64,000 nt of DNA, taken from positions 22,112-86,111 of the forward strand of contig QHYS01000010.1 in the NCBI GenBank assembly GCA_003223325.1, in the 5' to 3' direction. This document shows, in pieces, positions 8,712 to 19,100 of the stretch (the stretch's first letter is position 1; the number at the start of each line of letters is the position of its first letter). The notes below the pieces were generated by a model that saw nothing but the letters and a program-made list of their open reading frames with translations, was not told where the DNA came from and did no database searches. Origin of the DNA: Acidobacteriota bacterium. GTDB lineage: Bacteria > Acidobacteriota > Terriglobia > Acidiferrales > UBA7541. Position numbers and translations under genes: made by a program.

Positions 8712-9725
8712 CTACGATTGGGTAACCAAATTGATATGGACCTGAGCTTGCGAGCGAGAGTGCCAACGCCAAGCGCATTCAACAATGGCGCCCAGCGCAG
8801 AATGGCTGGGCTCCCAGTGCAAGATTCGGCGTGCGCGCTGAGGGTCACCGACTAAGATCGGGGGATCTCCTGCGCGTCTCGGTACTGCAGTCGCGGGAAC
8901 ACGCTGGCGGCCGACCAATTGCACCATCTCTAGGACCTCGAGCACTGAGGCCCCCTTGCCTGTGCCAAGATTGAGGGCCAGGTTTTCTCCGCCACGGCTG
9001 AGATACTGCAGGGCGGAAACGTGTGCGGAAGCGAGATCGGTGACGTGGACATAGTCGCGAATTGCAGTGCCGTCCGGCGTGGGATAATCCGTCCCGAAAA
9101 TCTGGAGGCTCTCGCGCTGCTTTAGCGCTGCGCCGATCGCCAAAGGAATCAAGTGGGTTTCGTGCTCATGCTCTTCTCCCAATTCACCCTCGGGATCGGC
9201 GCCCGCGGCATTAAAGTAGCGAAGAGCTACCCAACGAAGCTGCCCCGCGACGCCCATCCACTCGATCACTCGCTCGATGGACAACTTTGAATCGCCGTAA
9301 GGATTGAGGGGCATCTGAGGCTGACCTTCAGTAATCGGTACTCGAGCCGGCGATCCGTAAGTCGCGCAGGTGGAGGAGAACACGATATCTTTGATTCCGG
9401 CGTCCAGCATAGCTTGGAGCAGGCTGAGAGTTCCTCCCACATTGTTTTGGAAGTAGCTCAGAGGCTGGCGCGCAGACTCGCCAACTAGAGCACTGCCCGC
9501 AAAATGGATTACCGCTTCAATTTGGCATTCCTGTAAAACTGTTCGAACGAAGGCCGTATCGGAGAGACTTGCCCGGACAAGCGGCCCCCACTTGACATTG
9601 TGCGCATGCCCGGTAGACAGATCATCAATCACAACGGGTCTATACCCGCTCTGGGCCAAAGCCTTTGCCGTATGGCTGCCTATGTAGCCAGCGCCGCCTG
9701 TGACCAAAATGTTCATCGATTTCAA
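8712..9725 (-). CDS. galE: UDP-glucose 4-epimerase
   Basis: Extended short-chain dehydrogenase that interconverts UDP-glucose and UDP-galactose using tightly bound NAD+, supplying UDP-galactose to the transferases around it. 337 residues, full length. NAD-binding GGAGYIGSH at 10-18, DDLSTGH at 34-40, IHFAGSALVGES, catalytic SSTCATYG (Ser/Thr at 117-119) and NPYGDSK with Tyr143 and Lys147. Substrate-side RYFNAAGADPEGELGE and RDYVHVTDLA are as in GalE. The fourth codon is also ATG and could be the true start. Lies 27 bases downstream of the ABC exporter ATPase. Assignment of GalE against close NDP-sugar epimerases is strong because of the whole-length pattern. Confidence 0.93.
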   Translation of the reverse strand: MKSMNILVTGGAGYIGSHTAKALAQSGYRPVVIDDLSTGHAHNVKWGPLVRASLSDTAFVRTVLQECQIEAVIHFAGSALVGESARQPLSYFQNNVGGTLSLLQAMLDAGIKDIVFSSTCATYGSPARVPITEGQPQMPLNPYGDSKLSIERVIEWMGVAGQLRWVALRYFNAAGADPEGELGEEHEHETHLIPLAIGAALKQRESLQIFGTDYPTPDGTAIRDYVHVTDLASAHVSALQYLSRGGENLALNLGTGKGASVLEVLEMVQLVGRQRVPATAVPRRAGDPPILVGDPQRARRILHWEPSHSALGAIVECAWRWHSRSQAQVHINLVTQS

Positions 9726-9752
9726 ACTCTTAGCTTTCCGAAGCTCGACGCC

Positions 9753-10976
9753 TTAGCCTTTCATGACGGGAGACATCGCAAAGTGGCAGTCGTCCAACAC
9801 TCTTGAAACAGTTGGGGCGAGGTGCGCTACTCCCTGCCAGCTAATGGTCTCTTCGACGAAAAAGTTCACAGCACGGTAAGCGCGGGCAATGTATCGTGCG
9901 GTTGGCACATGATAGATGTGCACCGAGACGACGTATGCGCCTCGAAGCAGGTTCATGCTTAGGTGCACCAAAAGAGAAGTCGCACTCGTAAATGGCGTAA
10001 AAGGGGCTACTTCGGAAAGTGGCAGATTATAGTCGCAAACGGCAAGGCCGTCGGTGGCGCGGTGCACGAGCAGTCCGAGCTGACAGTCTTCGAGCTCCTC
10101 GCTGGGATGAATAGTGAGATGGAGTTGAGCCTTTTCTCCGGTAGCGAAATTTACCTTGAGAGGCCCATCCTCCCCGCGAAGAGAAATGTCCTCAATCAAA
10201 GTTGGGAAGGCCCCCGCACTCGCTGAGGGAATGCAAAGATATTCATTGAGAACCTCGGCGGTCGGGCCAATACGGGCGACCGTGCCTCCCTTCAGGCATA
10301 GGGTACGACTGCAGAGCATCTGCACTGCTTGAAGATTGTGCGAGACAAAGATGACCGTCGTACCGTTCTTAACCACCTGGCGCATGCGATCTAAACATTT
10401 CTCCTGAAATTGCATGTCGCCGACACTCAAAACCTCGTCAATCAGTAAGATTTCAGGGTCCACATGCGCTGCTACAGCGAAACCGAGCCGCGCGTACATA
10501 CCGGAGGAATAGCGTTTGACGGGTGTATCGATAAATTCAGCCATCCCAGCGAATTCAACGATCTCATCGAACTTCCGCGCGATCTCCTGCCGTTTCATGC
10601 CCAAGATGCAGCCGTTCAGATAGACGTTTTCCCTTCCGGTGAGGTCCAGATGGAATCCGGCGCCGACTTCGATGAGCGCGCTCAGCCGGCCATGCGCCGT
10701 CATACGGCCCCGGGTTGGGCGCAGAATGCGGCTCAGCAATTTGAGCGTGGTACTCTTGCCGGCACCGTTGGCACCTATGATGGCGAAGGCCTCACCGCGC
10801 CGGACCTGAAAACTGACGTCCCTTAAAGCCCAGAATTCCCGCTCGTGGAGCTCCCTATCGTCGTTTGAAAAGACTCCTTTCGTGACCGCGGGGATCAGGT
10901 CTCGAAGCGAGTCGTAAATTTCCCCTCTCTTGAACTTCTTCCATATTCGGTCGAACTCGAGTGCGATTTCGCTCAT
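9753..10976 (-). CDS. wzt: Polysaccharide ABC transporter ATPase with C-terminal Wzt domain
   Basis: ATP-hydrolysing subunit of an O-antigen/teichoic-acid-type ABC exporter; powers export of the completed undecaprenyl-linked glycan. 407 residues. Nucleotide-binding domain about 5-240: Walker A GANGAGKST at 68-76, an H-type FHLDLTGRENVYLNG, signature YSSGM at 156-160, Walker B ILLIDEVLSVGD at 176-187, and the switch His in VIFVSHN. Residues about 260-400 form the extra beta-sandwich of Wzt proteins that recognises a capped glycan end in the known examples, implying an ABC-dependent system with a terminal modification. Immediately downstream of the permease (9-base gap), so the two are co-expressed. 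Confidence 0.92.
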   Translation of the reverse strand: MSEIALEFDRIWKKFKRGEIYDSLRDLIPAVTKGVFSNDDRELHEREFWALRDVSFQVRRGEAFAIIGANGAGKSTTLKLLSRILRPTRGRMTAHGRLSALIEVGAGFHLDLTGRENVYLNGCILGMKRQEIARKFDEIVEFAGMAEFIDTPVKRYSSGMYARLGFAVAAHVDPEILLIDEVLSVGDMQFQEKCLDRMRQVVKNGTTVIFVSHNLQAVQMLCSRTLCLKGGTVARIGPTAEVLNEYLCIPSASAGAFPTLIEDISLRGEDGPLKVNFATGEKAQLHLTIHPSEELEDCQLGLLVHRATDGLAVCDYNLPLSEVAPFTPFTSATSLLVHLSMNLLRGAYVVSVHIYHVPTARYIARAYRAVNFFVEETISWQGVAHLAPTVSRVLDDCHFAMSPVMKG

Positions 10977-10985
10977 ATGAGCTTT

Positions 10986-11792
10986 CTAAATACTCTCCGC
11001 AAAAGATGCCTCTGCGCGGTCGAAAATCCTCCAAGCCGCGAAGAGGCCCAGAATGGCGCAAGACGCTGCGTACGCGAGCCAAGGCAGCGAAGGACCTTGG
11101 TGACGGATGATCGTGGTATTTAGTGCTTCGAGCAACGAACCCAGTGGGTTCAGCAACAGTAATGGCGCCCATTTGCCCATCGTTCGGGCTTCGTAGAACA
11201 CCGGCGTAAAAAATATTCCGAACGTTAGCAGAATATCCACGAGGTATTTGACATCTCGGAAGAACAGATTGGCGCAGGAAAGGAACAGCGCCAAGGCCGC
11301 GGTGAAGAGGATAATCAAGCCTAGAATCACCGGCGCCCAGAGCAAATGTATTGTGACGCCCACCTTGCCGAAGACCAGCAAGATAATGATCAGCGATGAT
11401 GCGATGGCGGTGTCGAAAAGGCTCGCCAGCACCGCAGCGAGGGGAAGGACCTCTCGTGGAAAATAAATTTTAGTTACCAGGTTGACATTCCCTACGAGGC
11501 TGTTCGTCGCGAACTTGATGGCGCTTACAAAAAACGCCCACGGAAGTGATTTCAACGCGATGCTGGCAAGGTCAAGGAAGTTAATATGGTTGCCGGAGCT
11601 CATTAAGAAAACGATCCGCACTAGTACCCCGGCTCCCACGATCAGCAAGGGCATTAGAAGCGCCCAAAAAAAGCCCATCATCGACTGCTTGTACCGGGCC
11701 TTGATGTCCCTCCAGGTCAGCATGTAGAGAAGATCCCGATAGTGCACAACCTCCTTCAATGACTCTGCCAGTGTTGGCGTCGCATCGCTCAT
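10986..11792 (-). CDS. wzm: Polysaccharide ABC transporter permease (ABC-2 family)
   Basis: Inner-membrane permease of the polysaccharide exporter, partner of the ATPase downstream. About 268 residues from ATG 11792, which I choose over the ATG at 11873 because GGAGAG lies seven bases upstream and the 27 extra residues are not conserved-looking. The cytoplasmic N-terminus DLLYMLTWRDIKARYKQS is the standard start of ABC-2 exporters, followed by six hydrophobic segments (MGFFWALLMPLLIVGAGVLV, SSLIIILLVFG, APVILGLIILFTAALALFL, ILLTFGIFFTPVFY, LLLLNPLGSLLEAL and the last near WLAYAASCAILGLF). The motif FTPVFYEA-x-LLLLNP is typical of Wzm/TagG. First gene of the operon. Confidence 0.92.
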   Translation of the reverse strand: MSDATPTLAESLKEVVHYRDLLYMLTWRDIKARYKQSMMGFFWALLMPLLIVGAGVLVRIVFLMSSGNHINFLDLASIALKSLPWAFFVSAIKFATNSLVGNVNLVTKIYFPREVLPLAAVLASLFDTAIASSLIIILLVFGKVGVTIHLLWAPVILGLIILFTAALALFLSCANLFFRDVKYLVDILLTFGIFFTPVFYEARTMGKWAPLLLLNPLGSLLEALNTTIIRHQGPSLPWLAYAASCAILGLFAAWRIFDRAEASFAESI

Positions 11793-12679
11793 GCGTTTGC
11801 TCTCTCCGTCAAGTTCGAGATAAGGGGTTGCCTGAGCTGCCAGGATCGCTGGGCGAGCCCCCGTCCATCTCAAACAGGAGGTCCAACACCTGATGTCGCC
11901 CGAGTACCATGTTCCCTTACTTCCGCACTCGTTGTTCCATAACGAGCGTTGTCGCTGGCCTATTCATCGGGCTGATTCTAAGGTGCTTATTCTGCAGATC
12001 AACGTACGCCTATTCGCCTTTGTTGGAAGGAGATTGTCCATAATAGGCACTAATTTGGCACCTTGAGGGGTCTCGACTCATTTACAAGCCTGGTCGCGAC
12101 ACTTACCGGTCGGCTTGCAGGGCTCAGCAGTCACTGGTGATTTTCGCCGTGATCGCGTGCGGGGTCGTCAGACTGTCGAAGATCGCGAGCAAACCAACCG
12201 AGGATACGCGTGATCTCAGCCTGGCAGCGCGCCATCAATTTCAAAGTGTCGGAATTATCATCCCGAATGTCGAAACGCACTCTGCGGGAGCCGGCCTCCC
12301 GAGCTTGTTCAAAGGGAGTGCCACATCAACAAGCAATTGGCCCATCCATTCCGATACCCGGGCGAGACCACCCGCGCGTCAACCGACGCAACATTGTTGC
12401 CGTCGTTAAGCTCGCCGAGCAGCATGCCAGCGCACAACGCCGTCAATCATCAGGACTGTCGATCCAGCCATACGCTGGTCACGCAGAGTCGGCAGCATAT
12501 AGCCGGGATGGAAATTGCGGGCCTCAGCAATATAATCCATACATTTTTGCAAGTTGATCGTGGGGAGCATCCTCTAGACCAACAAACCTGGCAGCAGAGG
12601 GAATCTTTCTGGACTTAGGCCGTGTTCGCCAATGGCGAGCCAGCTGAAAGTGCCTTCGTCGTGGTATTATTGGTTAGGA
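11793..12679. other. Intergenic region with a possible decayed minus-strand gene
   Basis: No intact gene. On the minus strand about 12600 to 12300 two adjoining frames read CMDYIAEARNFHPGYMLPTL then, after a frame change, GELNDGNNVASVDARVVSPG, which have ordinary protein character, so this may be a frameshifted remnant of unknown family. The remainder should contain the divergent promoters of the wzm operon and of the metal-efflux operon; I cannot point to a strong match. Confidence 0.3.
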
Positions 12680-13051
12680 ATGAAACTGCGAAGCACATTC
12701 TGGGTGGTCACCTCGCTTCTGGCACTGCTTGGGACACCGAGCCTTTCGTGCTTTGTTCCTCGCCAACTGCTGAATGCCGATGAAAGCGACTGCTGCCGTC
12801 AGATGGGCGACCAATGCGGCTCAACGAAAATGCCGTCGTCGCATTCTTGCTGCGAATCACCTCGACAAGTCTCGCAACCATACATCAGCAGCGTCAGCCA
12901 TCAGGGACGGTCTTCAGCGAGTGTGGTTCTTGCGATTTTGCCGATTGTGCCGGCACTCCTTCCTCTCGCTGTGAATGGCAGTCCAACCATTGCAGAATTC
13001 CATTCCCCGCCTTTAAGTCCGCCTGAAACGAACTCTGTTCTAAGAATCTAG
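12680..13051 (+). CDS. Small secreted Cys-rich protein leading the metal-efflux operon
   Basis: 123-residue protein of unknown function. N-terminal signal-type segment (MKLRSTFWVVTSLLALLG) is followed by a cysteine/methionine/histidine-rich stretch, DCCRQMGDQCGSTKMPSSHS then CCE, which could bind Cu+, Ag+ or Zn2+. A second hydrophobic segment ASVVLAILPIVPALLPLAV precedes a proline-rich tail ending in SVLRI. An ATG 16 codons upstream is in frame, but the signal peptide begins at 12680. It lies 66 bases before the TolC-like gene and is likely co-transcribed. A periplasmic metal-capture or sensing role is inference from composition and location only. Confidence 0.6.
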   Translation: MKLRSTFWVVTSLLALLGTPSLSCFVPRQLLNADESDCCRQMGDQCGSTKMPSSHSCCESPRQVSQPYISSVSHQGRSSASVVLAILPIVPALLPLAVNGSPTIAEFHSPPLSPPETNSVLRI

Positions 13052-13117
13052 TTTCGTCTTCCGTTTTCACGCGGTGCCTATGTGTGTCCGCGTGCATTCC
13101 ATTGGTAACGGAGGACG

Positions 13118-14476
13118 ATGATGCGAGGTATCTGTTTTCGCGTGCGGGTCCTTACCCAGCGCGAAGGATTTCGGCTGATTGTATTTGGTTTTCTCACGCT
13201 AATTCTCTCGCCCAGGGTATTCGCTGCACCTCAAGAAGTGGTGACAAACGAGCAATCCCCGCAGGCTTCCAGCGAGATGCAACACCAGGCTGGGAATCCC
13301 ACGCCATTAAGCGTGCTCATCGAGGAAGCCAAGAAGAATGATCCGGCAATTCGCGTTGCCGAGACCGCAGCGAAGGCCGCGACATTTGGTGCTCCGCAAA
13401 TGTCTACGTTGCCAGACCCTCAATTCACGCTTCAGCAGTTCAGTGTGGGCAGTCCCCGCCCATTTGCGGGCTACACGAATAGCGATTTTGCGTACATGGG
13501 CCTCGGCGTTTCTCAGCACTTTCCATATCCCGGAAAACTCAAATTGCGGGGTGCAGTGGCGGACCGTGATACTGAGACGGCAAAGGCACACGTAGAAGTC
13601 GTAGTGCAAGACGAAATCGAGACCCTGAAGAGGACTTGTTTTCATCTTGCTTATCTTCAGCAGACGCTAGAAATCCTTCAGCAGAATGCCGCCTTACTCC
13701 AGCAAATAGAACAACAAGCCGGGGCGCAATACTCGACTGGTCACGGGAATCAGCGGGACGTTCTAAAAGCGCAACTTGAGCGGACCAAAATTGTTCGTCA
13801 AATTTCAATGCATCACCAATTGGTCGGTCAAGATCAGGCCGCACTGAAACGGATTCTGGGGAGGTCTCAGGATTCCCCGGACATTATTCCCGAACCTCTG
13901 TCAGCAACTTTCCTTCGTTACACCGCAAGCGAGCTTCTGGACAAAGTGCGAGGACAGAATCCCAACGTTCACGAGGATCGAACGACGGTTCAGCGCAACC
14001 AAACGGCGGTTGAGTTAGCGCAAAAGGACTTTCGTCCAGATTTCGAAGTCTCCTACATGTACGAGAACACAGACCGCAAGTACCGCGACTACTACATGCT
14101 CTCGTTCAGCGTGAATTTTCCACGGCGCAAGCCGAGGCGAGCCGCTCTTGCTCAGGCTCAAGTGAACGTTGAACGCGCTCGGCAAGAAGAGGATTCCCAG
14201 GTACAGGCCGCGCTTGCTGAAATTCAGAAGCAATACGTCATCGTGAAGACTTCAGAGGAGCAACTACTGATCTATCGTGACGGACTGATTCCACAAGCCC
14301 AAGCGACCATCCAAGCCGGATTAGTCGCATACCAGTTCAATCGTGCGGACTTTCAGAGTTTGTTTTCATCCTACATGGATGTTTTGAATCTCAACCTCGA
14401 ATACCAGCAAACCCTTCTTGACCATGAAACCGCGTTAGCCCACATCGAGCGACTCGTCGGGGTGACACTCCCATGA
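13118..14476 (+). CDS. Outer-membrane efflux channel, TolC/CusC family
   Basis: Outer-membrane factor of a tripartite heavy-metal RND pump, 452 residues. ATG 13118 has GGAGG seven bases upstream; an adjacent ATG at 13121 is equally possible. A signal peptide covers about 1-37. The mature protein has two long helical-hairpin repeats of the OEP family (EEAKKNDPAIRVAETAAKAA; later RTTVQRNQTAVELAQKDFRP) joined by strands such as FEVSYMYEN and YYMLSFSVNFP. The SLFSSYMDVLNLNLEYQQTL segment near the C-terminus is typical of CusC/CzcC-like proteins. Its stop overlaps the adaptor start by four bases (ATGA). Confidence 0.88.
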   Translation: MMRGICFRVRVLTQREGFRLIVFGFLTLILSPRVFAAPQEVVTNEQSPQASSEMQHQAGNPTPLSVLIEEAKKNDPAIRVAETAAKAATFGAPQMSTLPDPQFTLQQFSVGSPRPFAGYTNSDFAYMGLGVSQHFPYPGKLKLRGAVADRDTETAKAHVEVVVQDEIETLKRTCFHLAYLQQTLEILQQNAALLQQIEQQAGAQYSTGHGNQRDVLKAQLERTKIVRQISMHHQLVGQDQAALKRILGRSQDSPDIIPEPLSATFLRYTASELLDKVRGQNPNVHEDRTTVQRNQTAVELAQKDFRPDFEVSYMYENTDRKYRDYYMLSFSVNFPRRKPRRAALAQAQVNVERARQEEDSQVQAALAEIQKQYVIVKTSEEQLLIYRDGLIPQAQATIQAGLVAYQFNRADFQSLFSSYMDVLNLNLEYQQTLLDHETALAHIERLVGVTLP

Positions 14477-16098
14477 TCGACGAAACAAAAGGAATTGATG
14501 GAACGAAGTATCGCCGTGCTTTTCTGCTCACACTTTTCGCGCTAGTCGCCGTTGTCGTTGCGGCCGCTTGGCTCTGGTGGCAATCGCCATTCAACCCGCT
14601 CACGCACGCCGCACAACAGACGTCTTCCGCAAGCGTTGGCGGTGAGCCGCCGCGTACTACGATCCAGGGAACCGGAACCGAGACCTCTGATGGTTCTGCT
14701 GCAAGTCCGGCAGAAACGCCACTTGCGCCGATCCAGCTATCGCCACAGCGGATGCAAAGTATCGGCGTAAAAATCGGGAACGTCGAATCCAGAATAATCA
14801 ACGACGAAATCCGTTTGTACGGAAACGTACAGCCGAATGAGCGTCGGTTTGCGTATGTGCAGACGCGGTTCGCGGGATGGATTCGCCAAGTCTATGCCGA
14901 TGCCACGGGCGATTTCATCCGTAGGGGACAGCCACTGTTCACGATCTACAGCCCCGATCTAGTAGCGACTGAACGCGAGTATCTACTGGCAAAGAAAAAT
15001 GCCGGGGCTTTGCAACAGAGCACGGTGAGCGGGGTATCGGACGGGGCCGCGTCTTTGATTGCCGCCGCCAGGGCAAGGCTTCAGCAGTTTGATATGCCGG
15101 ACAGCGAGATTGCGAAACTAGAGGAAAGCGGCGAAGCGATTACCGATCTGACCTTCTACTCTCCTGCATCGGGTTACATAACGGAGAGAAATGCTCTGCC
15201 AAATATGTATGTGCAACCGGACACGAAGCTGTATGCGATTGCTGACCTTTCTGATGTGTGGGTGCTCGCCCAGATTTTCCAGAATGATGCAGGGAGGATC
15301 AAGCCAGGTGATCCCGCCGAAGTCACAGTGGATGCGTACCCCGGACAGGTCTTCAGGGGAAAAGTGGATTACTTGTTACCGCAGCTAGATGCGGCGACCC
15401 GAACCCTGCCCGTCCGCCTCGTATTCCCCAACCCCGATCTGAAGCTTCGACCGGGCATGTATGTAAACGTGAACCTGAAGCTTCCTCTGGGAAAGCGTCT
15501 TGTCGTGCCCGACTCTGCCGTGTTCCACTCAGGAACTAAGAGCCTGGTGTTTACGTACACGGGCAAGGGAAACATAGAGCCGCGTGAAGTTGAGATGGGT
15601 CCTCACGTTGGCAACGAATTAGTGGTTACGAAAGGCATAAAAGCGGGCGAACAGATTGTCACCTCGGCAAACTTCCTGATTGATTCAGAGGCTCAATTGC
15701 AAGCTGCTGCAGGTGCATTCGTGCCTCCGCCTCCTGGTGCAGGCCAAGCCACCGCCATGAATGCACCGGGCCAGACGCAAACCAATGTTGAACTCACGAC
15801 TGCACCGTCTCCTCCGCAGAAGGGCAACAATACCGTTCGCGTGAAATTAACGGATCGCCTGGGCAAGCCACTGACCGGAGCACAAGTCACCGTCACCTTC
15901 TTCATGGCCGCGATGCCTGCTATGGGCATGGCCGCGATGAGAACCGTGGTTCAGACGAGCGATAAAGGCGGCGGTACGTATGAAGGCAGCGGCCGCTTGG
16001 GTTCGGGAGGCACCTGGCAGGTCACCGTCACAGCGATTCAAAATGGCCAAACCATCGCCAACAAACAGGTCACCATCAATGCCACGGGAGGGATGTAG
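14473..16098 (+). CDS. RND periplasmic adaptor (CusB-like) with C-terminal YtkA/FixH-like domain
   Basis: Membrane-fusion protein linking the inner-membrane pump to the outer-membrane channel, 541 residues. A single N-terminal membrane anchor (about 15-35, FLLTLFALVAVVVAAAWLWW) precedes a disordered Ser/Thr/Pro linker. The adaptor core (about 85-400) contains the CusB-type lipoyl/beta-barrel blocks RFAGWIRQVYADATGDFI, PLFTIYSPDLVATEREYL, DLTFYSPASGYI and LPVRLVFPNPDLKLRPGMYV. Residues about 445-541 form an extra beta-sandwich (VRVKLTDRLGKPLTGAQVTV) bearing a Met-rich loop FFMAAMPAMGMAAM, which resembles YtkA/FixH-like domains and may bind copper. Four-base overlap upstream and a two-base gap to the pump show tight co-translation. 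Confidence 0.88.
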   Translation: MIDETKGIDGTKYRRAFLLTLFALVAVVVAAAWLWWQSPFNPLTHAAQQTSSASVGGEPPRTTIQGTGTETSDGSAASPAETPLAPIQLSPQRMQSIGVKIGNVESRIINDEIRLYGNVQPNERRFAYVQTRFAGWIRQVYADATGDFIRRGQPLFTIYSPDLVATEREYLLAKKNAGALQQSTVSGVSDGAASLIAAARARLQQFDMPDSEIAKLEESGEAITDLTFYSPASGYITERNALPNMYVQPDTKLYAIADLSDVWVLAQIFQNDAGRIKPGDPAEVTVDAYPGQVFRGKVDYLLPQLDAATRTLPVRLVFPNPDLKLRPGMYVNVNLKLPLGKRLVVPDSAVFHSGTKSLVFTYTGKGNIEPREVEMGPHVGNELVVTKGIKAGEQIVTSANFLIDSEAQLQAAAGAFVPPPPGAGQATAMNAPGQTQTNVELTTAPSPPQKGNNTVRVKLTDRLGKPLTGAQVTVTFFMAAMPAMGMAAMRTVVQTSDKGGGTYEGSGRLGSGGTWQVTVTAIQNGQTIANKQVTINATGGM

Positions 16099-16100
16099 TC

Positions 16101-19100
16101 ATGATTGCTCGCGTTATTGAATGGTGCGCTCGCAATCGCTTTTTTGTCTTCACCGGTGTTGCGCTGTTGACCTTGGCAGGGATTTGGAGCATGGGGCACA
16201 TTCCGCTCGATGCCCTGCCGGATATTTCGGACGTAGAAGTCATTATTCATACGAACTGGGAAGGTGAGCCTCCAAGTATCATCGAGGATCAGGTCACCTA
16301 TCCCATTGTGACGGCGCTCTTGGCAGCGCCAAACGTAAAGGCGGTCCGTGCTCAGACAATGTTCAACGATAGCTACGTCTTCGTCATATTTGAGGACGGC
16401 ACAGACATTTACTGGGCACGCTCGCGGGTTGTGGAATATCTGCAAACGATTGCTGGCCGCTTGCCTGCCGATGTGCATCCAGCAATCGGCCCGGACGCAA
16501 CGGGTGCGGGCTGGGTCTACGAATACGTTCTGGTTGATCACACGCATAAATACAGTCTCGCCGACCTACGAGCAGTTCAAGACTGGCACCTTCGCTACCA
16601 ATTGGAGACTGTTCCGGGTGTCGCCGAAGTCGCCAGCATGGGCGGTTTTGTTCGTCAGTATCAAGTGAACCTCGACCCCACTAAGCTGCTTGCATATGGC
16701 ATTGCTCTCTCGACCGTCATTGACCGGGTGAAATCCAGCACGAACGAAGTGGGTGGGCGCGTTCTGGAGTTAAGTGGAACGCGATACATGATCCGCGGCC
16801 TGGGTTATCTGAAATCGCTGGATGACTTGAGGAATGTTCCGCTGATGGCAAAGAACGGGACTCCAGTAGTGGTCAAGGACCTCGGCACGGTGTCATTCGG
16901 ACCGGATATGCGAGAAGGCGTGGCAGAGTGGCAAGGCGAGGGAGAGACCGTAGGCGGTATTGTGGTGATGCGATACGGACTCAATGCCCTGACTGTGATC
17001 GAAGGAATCAAGAAGAAGTTAGAGGAGATCAAAGGCTCGCTTCCGCCCGGAGTAGAAGTGGTTAGCGGATATGACCGTGCTGGTCTAATTCAGGAATCCA
17101 TCAAGACATTACAACGTGACCTGATCGAGGAGGCAATCATCGTCAGCCTGGTAATTACTATTTTCCTCTTCCACTTTCGTTCCGCACTGATTCCCATCAT
17201 CACGCTTCCCATGGCTGTCGTGGCCTCGTTTATCCCCATGTACTACCTGCATGTCAGTTCGAACATCATGTCGCTCGGTGGCCTGGCACTGGCGATTGGC
17301 GTCTTGGTTGACGCCGCGATTGTCATGGTCGAGAACGGATACCGCCATCTTTCCGAGGAGGCATCACCGAACGAGGTAGATCGTCGCCGAGTTCTCATCG
17401 GTGCCGCGAAACAAGTCGGGCCAGCGTTGTTCTTGTCGCTCGTAATTATCGTTGTCTCGTTTCTTCCGGTTTTTCTCCTCGAAGCACAAGAGGGACGAAT
17501 GTTCAAGCCGCTGGCATGGACGAAGACACTTGCGGTCGGTTTCTCTTCCGTGCTGGCCATCACGCTCGTGCCCGTGCTGATGGTCATGTTCATAAAGGGC
17601 AGGCTGCGGCCTGAATCAGAAAACCCGATTTCGCGGATTACGCAGGCGTTGTACCTGCCTATACTCCGCTTTTGCCTGAAGTATCGGAAAACGACGCTGC
17701 TTCTGAACCTCGCATTCCTTGCGCTGACGTTCCCGCTGATGTTCAGACTGGGCAGCCAATTCATGCCGCCGCTCTATGAAGGCTCCTCGCTGTATATGCC
17801 GACATCTTTGCCCGGAATCTCCATTGTCGAGGCTTCCAAACTATTGCAGGAACAGGATCGGATCATTCGTTCGTTTCCTGAAGTCCAGTCCGTATTCGGC
17901 GCGGTTGGACGTTCGGATAGCGCCACGGATAATGCCCCGCTCGATATGTACGACACAACGGTGATGCTCAAGCCTCGCAAGCAATGGCCCGCGGGAATGA
18001 CCTACGAAAAACTGATCCGAGAAATGGATGAGAAACTCCAGTTTCCGGGTCTGAGTAATACCTGGACCATGCCCGTAGAGAATCGGCTAGACATGGCCTT
18101 GACGGGAATCAAGACCCCGGTCGGGATGAAAATCCAAGGTCCCTCGCTTGAGGGCATTCAGCAACTCGGCACGCAACTGCAACAGATTCTGTCCAGTTTG
18201 CCGCAAGTCCGATCTGTGTTTGCGGAGCGCGTATCCCAAGGATTTTACGTGAACGTGGAAGTGAATCGCCCCGAAGCCGCGAAGTATGGCCTGACCATCG
18301 CGGATGTGCAGGCGGCTGTGTCTTCTGGAATAGGCGGCATGAATGTCGCCGAGAATGTTGAAGGCCGCGAACGCTATCCCATCAATGTGCGTTATGAGCG
18401 CGACTTTCGCGATAACCTAGATGAGCTTCGGCGAGTGCTGATCGCGACACCTTCCGGCGCTCAAATTCCGATTGATCAGGTGGCAACGCTCTCGTTCTCA
18501 CGAGGTCCCGCCATGATTCGAGACGAGGACGGCCAGTTAACGGGTTACGTTTACGTTGACCTAAACACGACCGACTACGGGGGATTCGTCCAGCAAGCCT
18601 CGAACCTGCTTCCGCAAAAGTTGCGGTTGCCTGCGGGATACACCTACCAATGGTCCGGTGAATATGAATTTGAATTGCGTGCCAGGCAACGCCTGAAACT
18701 CATTCTCCCCATCGTCTTCTTTGTAATTTTCATGCTCCTCTATAGGGTCTTCCACTCTGTGACCGAAGCCACGGTGCTTATTTTCCCGACCTTCTATGCC
18801 ATGACTGGCGGTCTCATACTGCAATGGCTTCTCAAATACAATTTCAGCGTGGCTGTGTGGGTCGGCTACATCGCCCTTTTCGGAATCGCTGTCGAGACAG
18901 GTGTGGTGATGGTTGTGTATCTACACGACGCGCTTAATCGCCGATTAGCAACGGGCACACCGCTCAGGCACGAGGACATTGAGGCCGCCGTAATCGAAGG
19001 GGCCGTTCAGCGACTCAGACCAAAGTTAATGACCGTGTGCGCCGTTCTCGCTAGCCTCATTCCTATTCTTTGGGAAAGCGGTATCGGCGCCGATGTAATG

